NCBI GenBank assembly: GCA_031082125.1
Contig: JAVHLM010000024.1
Coordinates: 25,801 to 89,800 of the forward strand
From: Candidatus Eremiobacterota bacterium
Lineage (GTDB): Bacteria; Vulcanimicrobiota; CADAWZ01; Ess09-12
DNA length: 64,000 nt
Direction of reading: 5' to 3'
The position numbers and the translations under genes were made by a program. Below the pieces are notes generated by a model. The model did no database searches. It was given only the letters and a program-made list of their open reading frames with translations, and had not been told where the DNA came from. Of the stretch, positions 8,815 to 17,689 are shown one piece after another. Position 1 is the stretch's first letter; every line of letters starts with the position of its first letter.

Positions 8815-10026
8815 CTAGCGGGGTTCAGCCAGGGAGCCCATGAACAGAATCGATTTCGTGCTGCCGTCAACGATGGCAAAGAAAAACGGGCGGTCGGCCT
8901 TGAAGGTGAATTTCTTGGGAGGCTCCATCATGGCCGTATCACGAATCTCCACGGAAGTGACTGCCGCGGCGACGGTGCCTTCCTCGTTCACCTCGACGAA
9001 GCTTTTATGGAGCACGGAGCTTATCGTGAGGAAAGTGTCGCTCATCCTGGAAAACTGCGCCCGGAAGCTGTCAAAGGAAGCCCCCATCCCGAGAGCTTTC
9101 AGGGATTTATTGAGCTCTGCCATGAATTCGCACCTGAAGCGGGGGATTTCCACGGTGCCCTCGGCATCCTCGAATTTTTCCATCCAGGACTTCCACGCCG
9201 TGCTGCTGAGCTTCCCGTGGAACTCGTCAAGCGAGGAGTTCCTGTCCGGCAGGAAGAGATACATGGCGAGCTTTTTGTCTCCGTAGGGAAGGCGCAGCGC
9301 CTGGAACTTGTCGCCGCGGTAATAGAGATATGATCCTGACTGCGCCATGAAGGGGCAGTTCTTTTTCTTTCCGCCTGCCATGGTGAAGGGCTTCTGCGCC
9401 GTGAGCTTTTTATCGAATCTCTGTGACCATGCCCCCTTGAAATACACGGCGTTTATAATATAGAGCACGGCGTTGGGGGGCACCTTGTCCACGATGGAGG
9501 TGATTTTCCCCTTGGTGTTCTTTTTCACCCACTCGTTGATGAGGGCCGCATCGATACCGACCTTTACCTCTGCGCTGTATGACTCCCTGGCCTTCTTGAT
9601 AAACTGCGGGCTGAAGGACATTCCCGTGCGCAGCCAGAGAGAGTTGGCTATGGCGATGTCTACTTTGGGATCGGCCTTTTTCAGAGAATTAATGAGGAGC
9701 TTGTTGAGGGCGTTTACCTCGTTTTCCGGCATTCCATAGATGGTGAGGACCTTGGCGATGCCGTTCATTGTCTCTCCCTGGGCGCCGTTCCAGGCGATAG
9801 CCAGGGCAAGCGCGATGCTCGTGGGAGAGATAAAGACGTTCTTGTGCTTGTTTTCCTTCAGGAGATCGGAGTAAAGGGAGAAGCCGAAGGTGTTATAGCT
9901 TGCGGCAATCTTATCCGGCCCGCTCTGGCTTTTAGCGGCCGCCTCTCCCGGCCCTGCCGCGGCCATGGCGGCGAAGGCAATCGAAATGAGCAGGATCAGC
10001 AAGAGAGCAATTCTTCCTGTGCGCAT
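8815..10026 (-). CDS. Secreted serpin (serine/cysteine protease inhibitor)
   Basis: The product has 403 residues with a signal peptide ending near residue 24. The whole serpin fold is recognisable: NVFISPTSIALALAIAWNGA early, then NAVYFKGAW, and a C-terminal DRPFFFAIVD followed by ILFMGS. The hinge EEGTVAAAV (348-356) has the small residues that inhibitory serpins need for loop insertion, so this one is probably inhibitory. Counting from the hinge puts the P1-P1' bond near Thr364-Ala365, with Arg362 just before it. It sits directly upstream of a CHAT protease, which suggests a protease-inhibitor pair. Confidence 0.92.
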   Translation of the reverse strand: MRTGRIALLLILLISIAFAAMAAAGPGEAAAKSQSGPDKIAASYNTFGFSLYSDLLKENKHKNVFISPTSIALALAIAWNGAQGETMNGIAKVLTIYGMPENEVNALNKLLINSLKKADPKVDIAIANSLWLRTGMSFSPQFIKKARESYSAEVKVGIDAALINEWVKKNTKGKITSIVDKVPPNAVLYIINAVYFKGAWSQRFDKKLTAQKPFTMAGGKKKNCPFMAQSGSYLYYRGDKFQALRLPYGDKKLAMYLFLPDRNSSLDEFHGKLSSTAWKSWMEKFEDAEGTVEIPRFRCEFMAELNKSLKALGMGASFDSFRAQFSRMSDTFLTISSVLHKSFVEVNEEGTVAAAVTSVEIRDTAMMEPPKKFTFKADRPFFFAIVDGSTKSILFMGSLAEPR

Positions 10027-10218
10027 GAGCAGTTCTCCTTCCGGTTCCTTTCCGGCTTACTTGTCAAGAAGGGTGAGATGGGGGGCGGGGAGCGTGTCCT
10101 TCTTTGCCGGCTTCATGGGGTTCAAAGGTTTTTTCAATGCCTCTCACTTCTTCGCCGTCATGGATATTCCTTCTTCCGGTTCATTCCTGCGGCGGTGTCA
10201 TTGAAAGGCCGTGAAGCG

Positions 10219-10896
10219 CTATTCGCCGCCGCCCTTTGAGCGGATGAAAGCGGCAATCTCCTTATGGGAGTGGATAAGGGCGCATTGCAGGGGAGTCTGT
10301 CCTTTCTTGTTCCTGGCGTTGATATCGGCCCCCCGGGAGATGAGGAACTCCGCAAGATCGCGGTAGCCTTTAATAGCCACCTCGTGGAGAGGCGTATTGC
10401 CATGTTTTGAAGGGGCGTTGACGTCGGTGCCGGCCTGCACCAGCACCCTCACGATGTGGCGGTAGCCCTTTGCAGCCGCGCCCTGGAGTGGAGTCTGCCC
10501 GGTTTTTGTCTTTGCATTGACACTGGCGCCCCGGGAGTAAAGAAGCGTCACCATGTCAAGATGGCCTCCTGAAGCGGCGCTGTGGAGAGGGGTAAGACCG
10601 GCCTTTGTCTTGGCGTTGACATCAGCGCCCCTGGCGACGAGAAGCTCGGCGATCTTCTGGTGCCCTCCCACGGCAGCGCTGTGGAGCGGCGTCGAGCGCA
10701 CGTTGGTCTTTGCGTTGATGTCGGCGCCGAAGGAGGTGAGGAATTCCACGACTTGGTAGTGCCCCCAGAAGGAAGCCCAGTGGAGGGGCGTCATGTTGAA
10801 GCTGTCTCTCTTGTCGATGTTTTTCTTATCGACTACGGCCAGCTCCTTGATTTTTTCGAGATTGCCGGTAGATGCGTAATCGTGAATCTCTGCCAT
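10219..10896 (-). CDS. Cytoplasmic ankyrin-repeat protein
   Basis: The product has 225 residues and is made almost only of ankyrin repeats, about six of them, each about 33 residues with TPLH...A..GH and GADINAK motifs. There is no signal peptide, so unlike the ankyrin protein at the window start it should stay in the cytoplasm. A GGGAG site precedes the ATG by 5 nt. It lies 192 nt upstream of the serpin on the same strand and could be the first gene of that unit. The role is protein binding; the partner is unknown. Confidence 0.88.
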   Translation of the reverse strand: MAEIHDYASTGNLEKIKELAVVDKKNIDKRDSFNMTPLHWASFWGHYQVVEFLTSFGADINAKTNVRSTPLHSAAVGGHQKIAELLVARGADVNAKTKAGLTPLHSAASGGHLDMVTLLYSRGASVNAKTKTGQTPLQGAAAKGYRHIVRVLVQAGTDVNAPSKHGNTPLHEVAIKGYRDLAEFLISRGADINARNKKGQTPLQCALIHSHKEIAAFIRSKGGGE

Positions 10897-11027
10897 GGTG
10901 CTCCCTGCGGTCCGAGGTTAAGATCTCTATAACTATTCAACAGGTGCCATAGGAATCTCCTCTGTCCCGGTCGCCTCCCATGAGGCATAATTCCCCGTTC
11001 TGTCGCTGAAAGGCCGGCACGGGCCTT

Positions 11028-13685
11028 TCAGCGCATTACGCATGAAAAATGCTCATTGACAAAGGGATGGTGTGAGATTTTTTCAACAGCCGCCTCGAGG
11101 CGCTCAAGGGGAGCTTTCTTGAGGGCAAGCATCACATGGGCTCCCTGGCGTCCCGGGAGCTCTTCCTGCATGACCTGCCTTATGGAGAGCCCGCTCTCTC
11201 CCAGTATTGTGGCTATCTTTCCAAAAACGCCGGGCTTGTCCTGCACCGTGAGCCTCACGTACCAGTCTGCCTCGAAGGAGGCCTGGTCCTCCCTGTGGCT
11301 TCTCGCCTTCACCTTGAAGAACCCCGGGAGGTTCACCATGTAAGCTCTCGATTTCCTGGATACTTCCAGAATGTCCCTCACGATTGATCGCGCCGTGGGA
11401 ATGGCGCCGGCGCCCTTGCCGATATGAGTGATGGGCTCCTGTCTCCCCTTGAGATAGAGAGCCAGGGCGTTATTCTCTTCTCTCACTGCCGCAAGGGGGT
11501 GGTGAGAAGGGACAAGGGCCGGTGACACCACGAGGGTGAGGGCCGATCCTTCACTTTTTGCAAGCACCAGGGGCTTGATGGTGACGCCCCACTCCTGGAA
11601 CGCCATGCGGTCGGCGGGGATGAGTCCTTCAATACCTTTCCTGTAAATATCCCTGTAATTGACGGGCTCGTTGAAAAGGATAGAGGCAAGGATGGCAAGC
11701 TTCTGTGAGGCGTCGGTGCCCGATATGTCAAGGGTGGGATCGGCCTCGGCGAAGCCCTTCTGCTGGGCAATCCCGATGGCCTCATCGAGTGCCATGCCTT
11801 CCATGAAGCGGGTAAGGACGTAGTTGCTTGTCCCGTTCACGATCCCTTCGATTCCTTCTATGTCATGGAGGCCTGGAAACTTGAGCAGATCGTCCACAAT
11901 AGGGATCTCTCCGCAGACACTCGCTTCAAAGCCAAGGTTTCTCCTGGAGCGGTCCGCTGCCTGGAAGATCTCCACGCCGCATTCCGCGAGGAGCGCCTTG
12001 TTTGCCGTCACGACATCTTTCCCCTTCGCGAGGGCTTCCAGCACGAATGTCCTTGCCGGCTCGATCCCTCCCATCACCTCGAGCACGATGTCCACGGTGG
12101 GATCGTCCAGGATATCGGCGGCATTGCCGGTGAGCTTTATGCCGGTTACGCCCTTTCGCTTCTTTTTCTCGTTTTTCACCAGCGCCAGCGGGAAGTGAAG
12201 GTCAAAGACGCCTTTTTCGTGGCTGTAGAGGTCCCTGGCATAATGGAGCACGCCGCCTCCCACGGTCCCGAGCCCCATCATGCCCACGACGACGGAGCGG
12301 TCCATGAAAAGCCCTTTGTAGAGAGCCATCAGAATGTCGGGGAGCCCCCTCTTTTTTACGAGGAATTCAAAGGTGGTGTCGGTGAGGAGCTGCGGAGACT
12401 TGTGCACTATTGTCATGCCGAATTTTTCGGGATTCTCGGCGGCATGGAGAGTTCTGTGGATCCTCGAGAGGGTCTCGGGGTTTTCCCCAAGGCCGTCGCC
12501 GACGATTTTCACCAGGACCTGGTCCCTTGAGAGATGGCTTGTGAACCTGGACTCAAGCCTCGAGAGATCGGGATGGTACCGGTCCAGCACCAGCGAGAGC
12601 CGCCCGGAGGTCTCCGATGCCATGAGCGTCGAGACGCCCCCGAGGCTGTTCACCCCGCTGCGGAAAGCCTGGGCCTCCTCTTCGCTGCGCGGATAGAGGG
12701 TGAAGAGCTGCGTCCCTTCGAGGCATGTAATGCCGCGGGGCTCACCCAGGTGCCGGTGGACGCTTGATATGACCGTGCCCGGGTGCTCGGGCCTGAAGGT
12801 GTTCTTGATGATAAGCCTTATGTGCTTCCCTTTTTTCACCGCCTGGAAAACGGCGTACATGGCTTTTTCAAAGAGGACCCGGGAGCCGAAGGCCGCCATC
12901 TGGAAGGCCTCCTCGTAGGAGAGCTCGGGGATGGACTCAGGGTGGCCCATGGCGTTAAACTGCGGGGGAAGAAAGGGCGGGGCGATCCGGTAGATACCGT
13001 CCACGTCAGTCCATATCTCCACGTCCTTCTTGAGGGCCGCTCCCAGCACGGCCGCTGTGTAATCGGAGCCGCCGCGCCCGAGGGTGGTCCTCCTCCCGCC
13101 TGCGGTGAAGCCGATGTAGCCTGGAAATACTATGTGATCCTTCGCGGCGATTATGCGGGATGCGATCTTTTCAAGGCTCTCCTCGAGGATATCGGCGTTT
13201 CCAAAGGCGTCGTTGGTCTGGAAGTGGAATTCCCGCGGATGGGCGGCTATGAAGCGAAGGCCTGACGATGCAAGCAGTGAGGCCATTATTTTCGCCGAGA
13301 GTACCTCGCCGAATCCCATGAGGGCGTCATAGGCCTCATCCTTCGAGGCATAGGCTCCCCTCTTCACTTCCTGTACCAGGCCCCTCAGCTCCTGCTCCTC
13401 GGCGCCGAGGACTGACGGGGAGAGGTCAAGGTCTTTCAGGATCCTGTGATGGCGGGCCAGGATGGCCTCAAGGAGCTTTGTGCCCTCCTTTTTCTCCAGG
13501 AGCTGTGACGTGAGATCCTTGAGGGAGTCGGTGATTTTCAGCTCTCCCGGCGCTGCTCCCAGGGCCGAGACGACCACCACAGGATTCAGCTTCATCGACG
13601 AGGAGACTATTGCCGCTACTTTTCTGAAGCATTCGGCGCCTGCAAGGGAGCTTCCCCCGAACTTGATGATCCTCTTGGTATGCAT
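11028..13685 (-). CDS. thrA: Bifunctional aspartokinase/homoserine dehydrogenase
   Basis: The 885-residue fusion catalyses the first and third steps of threonine and methionine synthesis: phosphorylation of aspartate and reduction of aspartate semialdehyde. The aspartokinase half (1 to about 460) has KFGGSS at 8-13 and GRGGSDYTA near 203-211, with degenerate ACT-like sequence at about 320-445. The dehydrogenase half begins at GLGTVGGG (471-478, NAD(P) binding) and has the TANK motif. A further ACT domain sits at the very C-terminus (about 805-885), as in stand-alone Hom proteins but not in E. coli ThrA. An AAGGAG site precedes the ATG. It follows thrB by 44 nt, probably as one operon, and is likely subject to feedback by threonine. 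Confidence 0.92.
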   Translation of the reverse strand: MHTKRIIKFGGSSLAGAECFRKVAAIVSSSMKLNPVVVVSALGAAPGELKITDSLKDLTSQLLEKKEGTKLLEAILARHHRILKDLDLSPSVLGAEEQELRGLVQEVKRGAYASKDEAYDALMGFGEVLSAKIMASLLASSGLRFIAAHPREFHFQTNDAFGNADILEESLEKIASRIIAAKDHIVFPGYIGFTAGGRRTTLGRGGSDYTAAVLGAALKKDVEIWTDVDGIYRIAPPFLPPQFNAMGHPESIPELSYEEAFQMAAFGSRVLFEKAMYAVFQAVKKGKHIRLIIKNTFRPEHPGTVISSVHRHLGEPRGITCLEGTQLFTLYPRSEEEAQAFRSGVNSLGGVSTLMASETSGRLSLVLDRYHPDLSRLESRFTSHLSRDQVLVKIVGDGLGENPETLSRIHRTLHAAENPEKFGMTIVHKSPQLLTDTTFEFLVKKRGLPDILMALYKGLFMDRSVVVGMMGLGTVGGGVLHYARDLYSHEKGVFDLHFPLALVKNEKKKRKGVTGIKLTGNAADILDDPTVDIVLEVMGGIEPARTFVLEALAKGKDVVTANKALLAECGVEIFQAADRSRRNLGFEASVCGEIPIVDDLLKFPGLHDIEGIEGIVNGTSNYVLTRFMEGMALDEAIGIAQQKGFAEADPTLDISGTDASQKLAILASILFNEPVNYRDIYRKGIEGLIPADRMAFQEWGVTIKPLVLAKSEGSALTLVVSPALVPSHHPLAAVREENNALALYLKGRQEPITHIGKGAGAIPTARSIVRDILEVSRKSRAYMVNLPGFFKVKARSHREDQASFEADWYVRLTVQDKPGVFGKIATILGESGLSIRQVMQEELPGRQGAHVMLALKKAPLERLEAAVEKISHHPFVNEHFSCVMR

Positions 13686-13729
13686 GATGCAGCTCCTTCC
13701 ATGGGATTCTATAATCAGTCTTGGCGGGT

Positions 13730-14665
13730 CTATTGAGCCTGGGGGCCTTCCTGCTCAATGATGCGGGCGCCCTCTGCCGTGATGGAGGTGACGCAGGCCC
13801 TGCAGGAGATGCCTTTCTTCCTGAACTCCGAGGCCATGGCCTCGGCGACGGCTTCGCTGCTGCCCCTGCAGAAAGCCAGGACCGTGGAGCCGGAGCCTGA
13901 GAGGCAGGCGCCGAGGGCGCCGCAGGCCAGGGCAGCATCGACGGCTTCCCTGAATCCCCTGATAAGGGGTGCCCGGTAGGGCTCGTGGATCCTGTCGGTC
14001 ATCGCGTCACGCAGATAGGCATGCTCTCCCGTGATGAGGGAGTATATGAGGAGAGAGACGCTCTGGAGCGAGGTCACCACATCAGTGAGGGAATATGCCT
14101 GAGGGAGGACTTCCCTGGCGGCGCTGGTGCTTATCTTGATATCGGGGATGGCAAGGGCCACCTCCAGAGGCGCCCCCAGCGGGACGGAGAGCGGTACGGA
14201 GGAGTCCCCCGATCTCCTTGCGATGACCACGCCGCCGCGAAGGGCCGCAAGGACGTTGTCGGGGTGGCCTTCCATTTCGACGGCAAGCCCTGTGAGGGCT
14301 TCCGGGGTGAGTGTCCCCCCTGAGAGTCTCTGCGCGGCAAGAAGCCCTGCGACCACTGCAGAGGCGGAAGAGCCCAGGCCCCTTGAGGCGGGAATGACGT
14401 TGTGCTGCCTTATGGCGAGGGGTGGAACCTCCTTGCCGGCCAGGCTCATCCCCCTCGAGAGGGCCCTGTAGAGGAGGTTCTGCTCATCGGCGGGAATTTC
14501 TCCGTCTCCCCCTTCGCCTTCCACCGTAATGGTGAGCTTCGTGCCTCCCGGGCAGACAGTACAGGTATTGTACATGGCAAGGGCGATGCCGAGGACATCG
14601 AAGCCCGGCCCGATATTTGCCGAAGTGGCGGGAACCCTGACGGTGAAAGGGGAGTCTTTACACAT
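13730..14665 (-). CDS. thrB: Homoserine kinase
   Basis: A 311-residue GHMP-family kinase that phosphorylates homoserine before threonine synthase acts. The N-terminal VPATSANIGPGFD and the ATP-binding ASRGLGSSASA motif are typical. It is the first gene of a thrB-thrA pair. No clear ribosome site precedes the ATG at 14665, so the start is the least certain part; it is supported by the conserved N-terminal motif lying close behind it. Confidence 0.92.
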   Translation of the reverse strand: MCKDSPFTVRVPATSANIGPGFDVLGIALAMYNTCTVCPGGTKLTITVEGEGGDGEIPADEQNLLYRALSRGMSLAGKEVPPLAIRQHNVIPASRGLGSSASAVVAGLLAAQRLSGGTLTPEALTGLAVEMEGHPDNVLAALRGGVVIARRSGDSSVPLSVPLGAPLEVALAIPDIKISTSAAREVLPQAYSLTDVVTSLQSVSLLIYSLITGEHAYLRDAMTDRIHEPYRAPLIRGFREAVDAALACGALGACLSGSGSTVLAFCRGSSEAVAEAMASEFRKKGISCRACVTSITAEGARIIEQEGPQAQ

Positions 14666-14792
14666 AAGCAGTGATATTCTATGGAAAGCTCACCGAAATC
14701 CTTTCTTGCCGATATCTTCCTCCGGGAGCGGGCCCCGGGCCTGTGAGGGGGGCATGGCATCACACCATGTTGCGGCAAGCTGAGGGGCGCTC

Positions 14793-17174
14793 TCATCTCA
14801 TTGGACGAGGCTTCCTTACCCCCTCTTCATACATGAGGAATGGCTCACCGTCTGACTGCGAGCCGAAGGCGACGGTGAGGCGGTGGGGAGCTTTCCCCCT
14901 TATGGTGAGAGTCCGCAGGCCGTGGAGCAGGTGGAGATGGCAGGCCTCGCAGAGGGTGATGAGGTTCCAGGGGTCATCGGTGCCGCCCTGGGAGCGCCTG
15001 ATGATATGGTGCACGTGGAGGTGCCTGCGGCAGCGACAACCGGGTGACTGGCAGCGGAATCGGTCGCGCTTCAGGATCCTGTGGTGATGGGCAGCCTTCT
15101 GGAATTCGCCCTCGGTGGAGAGGTAGTCCGCCATGAGGGCGGCAAGGAATTGTTCTTCCGGGGGAATCAGGGCATAGGAGGGATGCAAGGTAACCGGCTC
15201 TTTACCCTCTGCTCCGACGGCCTCTGCCTGCATGGTGAGGCATAGAAAAGCCCTGGCGGCAGTGTTCCAGAGTTGATAAAGCTCTTCAGGGAGATAAAAC
15301 CTGATTGCCATGGTGAGTGATGGCCTCCCGGAGGCGCCTTCTCCCTGGAGGATGTCCACAAGGAAGGTCTCTTCGGGATTTTCACCCTCGGGAAGGGTGC
15401 AGATCTGCCGGGCCTCCTCCAGGCTCGCACACAGCACGGAATTTTTTTCAACTTTCATGGCGGCCTCAGCGGTGAGCATTTCGTCAACATCGCTGAAATG
15501 GTTCCAGGGCTCGTCGAAGCGCCTGTCGCGGCTCTCCAGGGAAGCTTCGTCATCCTCGGAAAGAGGCCACGCTGAGACCGCCGAGGGGCCGCCGTACCAG
15601 GACCCGGTCCTGATGCTGTCCCGCACCTCGAAGGGAAGCTCATGATACCGCTCATCACTGAGATAGCGGAAGCCGGGGAGGAGGGTATAGCTCACCGCGG
15701 CGAAGCTGTCATACTCGATGATCCGGGCGATGCGCCCCGCCTCTTCCCTGAGGTCCGCCGTAGGGACAGACGCGGCATATTCTATCCAGGCCTCCTCGTT
15801 TTTCCCGTTCACCAGGGGGAGGATGAGCCTTGCCTGCTCCCTCGTGATGGTGCGGCTCCTGAAGGCCTTTTCGGTGAGGGAGTGGCGGCGGAATCCATTG
15901 GCTACCATGATAAACTGGCGGGCCTGCGCTTTTGAAAGGCCGCACCGTGTCTGTGCATATTCCTCGATTGATTCAAAGCCGAAGCGGGTGAAGAGCTGCC
16001 TGGCGTGCATTGCCCGCAGCAGCATTCCAGTGGCGACTTCAAGCCTCTGGCGCATCACGGCGGCCCTGATGAGCCTCCCTGCGACGGCCTTGACGGAACA
16101 GCTGCCGGGCTCCCCGCCCCGCCGGGTCTCCTCCAGCCACGAGGGGAAAAAGATATCCCAGGGCATCTCCCACGGTGAGCTCTCTGCCTCAGGAGTGTCA
16201 TCCCCTGTGCCTTCCGAAAAGGCCTCTCCCTGAGCATCGCCTTTGACGGCCTCCGTTACGGGAATGGAGCCCTTCCCGGCCTCCCTGCCCCTGTAAAATA
16301 CCGGGAGGCTTCCCTCCTCATCGAGGGGCGCAGGACCATGAGCGCACTTTCCCGAGGCCGTCCAGTTGGCGAGGAGGGCCTCGATGAAGCCTGCAACAGG
16401 CCCTTCATAGTGCTCCCTGTCCCGGAACATGGAGAGGGCGAAGTCCCAGGTGAGGGCAAGCGTCGGTGATACGCGGAAATGCATCATCACTCCCTCATTA
16501 CCCTGCTCATCAGCAGCAGAGCCTGTGCCTTCATCGCGCTCCCTTTCTGCAAGGATCTTCCTTACCTCCCTCTCAAAGCCGCCCACTGAGAGCTTCTGAG
16601 CCCTGGCAAGCACTCCGGCCTCGTTCTCTGGTGTGGCCACCCTCGAGAGGTGCCTGAGTGCGCTCTTCGCGATTTTCCCCTGCAGGTACGCCTCTCTGGT
16701 GAGGGGAAGGGCCTCGAGAAGCTGGAAATTGTGCATCAGCTCTGATGCCGTGCGGCCCGACATCGAGAGATGCTCCACGGCAAAGGTCGCCATGGAGCGG
16801 TAGCCCAAACGATCAACTCCTTTCGTTTTGAGAGTGACAAGAAAGCCGCCCAGAACCAAGTCAAGGGCGAGTCGGCCTCTGACTGCCTGGCAGAGGGTGA
16901 AATCCAGCCGTGAGGCCCGGTTATCCCTGTCGATGAGCGGGGGCCCCCAGGCGAGTTCCTCGGTGAGCTTTTCCGCCTCGGTGAGAAGGCCTTCCCCGGT
17001 GATCTTCACCATGCGCTTCGCCCTGTCACGGGCCTCGGCGGGAAGCTCATAAGGCTCCGGGAGGAGGAGCATGTCCTCGTAATCATGGCAATACAATGGA
17101 TCACCGAGGTGAAGAAGCTCTTCTTCATCGGGGAGGAACATATCGGAGATTGAGTGGGTCTCATGTGTATCCAT
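14793..17174 (-). CDS. HNH endonuclease-domain protein
   Basis: The product has 793 residues. The last 90 or so carry an HNH nuclease: paired Cys (CQSPGCRCRR), HVHHIIRRSQGG, NLITLCEACH. The long N-terminal part is mostly helical, and two segments (about 100-190 and 350-430) share patterns such as LTREAYLQGKIAKSALRHL and LTEKAFRSRTITREQARLI. This suggests an internal duplication of the helical region usual in DUF222/HNH proteins. Such proteins are common in selfish or defence contexts, but no partner is visible here. The gene has no ribosome site, and its promoter places the transcript start at the ATG. Confidence 0.8.
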   Translation of the reverse strand: MDTHETHSISDMFLPDEEELLHLGDPLYCHDYEDMLLLPEPYELPAEARDRAKRMVKITGEGLLTEAEKLTEELAWGPPLIDRDNRASRLDFTLCQAVRGRLALDLVLGGFLVTLKTKGVDRLGYRSMATFAVEHLSMSGRTASELMHNFQLLEALPLTREAYLQGKIAKSALRHLSRVATPENEAGVLARAQKLSVGGFEREVRKILAERERDEGTGSAADEQGNEGVMMHFRVSPTLALTWDFALSMFRDREHYEGPVAGFIEALLANWTASGKCAHGPAPLDEEGSLPVFYRGREAGKGSIPVTEAVKGDAQGEAFSEGTGDDTPEAESSPWEMPWDIFFPSWLEETRRGGEPGSCSVKAVAGRLIRAAVMRQRLEVATGMLLRAMHARQLFTRFGFESIEEYAQTRCGLSKAQARQFIMVANGFRRHSLTEKAFRSRTITREQARLILPLVNGKNEEAWIEYAASVPTADLREEAGRIARIIEYDSFAAVSYTLLPGFRYLSDERYHELPFEVRDSIRTGSWYGGPSAVSAWPLSEDDEASLESRDRRFDEPWNHFSDVDEMLTAEAAMKVEKNSVLCASLEEARQICTLPEGENPEETFLVDILQGEGASGRPSLTMAIRFYLPEELYQLWNTAARAFLCLTMQAEAVGAEGKEPVTLHPSYALIPPEEQFLAALMADYLSTEGEFQKAAHHHRILKRDRFRCQSPGCRCRRHLHVHHIIRRSQGGTDDPWNLITLCEACHLHLLHGLRTLTIRGKAPHRLTVAFGSQSDGEPFLMYEEGVRKPRPMR

Positions 17175-17209
17175 AGTTATATGATATCATATCGATTATG
17201 AAATATCAA
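17175..17209 (-). promoter_or_regulatory. Promoter with embedded palindrome; leaderless start of the HNH gene
   Basis: On the minus strand a TTGATA -35 (17204-17209), a 17-nt spacer and a TATCAT -10 (17181-17186) are followed by six bases and then the ATG at 17174, so the mRNA would start at the A of the start codon. A perfect 14-bp palindrome, ATATGATATCATAT (17179-17192), covers the -10 and is a plausible operator. Confidence 0.55.
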
Positions 17210-17689
17210 ACAGGCTACCCCTCAAAAACCCATTCACCGCAACGATAAAAGGACGTCGCCAGATGCCTTCCAGATGGCCTGATAGGGTTGAAGAGGTCAA
17301 AAATGACCCTGAGGCTATTGAATGGCTGTTATCTGTGCGATGAGCCCCTCATGCGTCCATTCTTCAGCCCTCTGGTCAGCGGGGGAAGGCGATATATCTT
17401 TTTTTTATAGGTGCCTCCGAAGGAGCTGCTTCAATTCCCCGGGAACACGCCCCCAGGCTCTCATTCCGGATCTTAGCTCCTGGTGGCGGAATGTAATGCT
17501 TTCTCTCCCCGTGACATTGAATTCAGAAAAGGGGAGCCACAGAATTGCGCCCACCAGGAACTATCTGCTATAATCTCCTCATGCGCAGAACTTTCATTCC
17601 CCAACGGGAGCCTTTACGAGAGCCCTGCCCACCGGCAGGGGTGCGCCAGGCTGCCTGAGAGTCCTGAAGAGAACACGGGAGAAGTCTCT
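17210..17689. other. Intergenic region with no recognised gene
   Basis: About 480 nt separate two divergent genes. An open frame runs through from 17483, but that stretch has no protein-like sequence and the signal peptide of the next gene starts only at 17690. I see no RNA, terminator or clear promoter here. Confidence 0.6.

Noticed and set aside
17483-17689. Upstream extension of the S15-type hydrolase
   Set aside because: The signal peptide and ribosome site are at 17690; the extension has no protein-like sequence.
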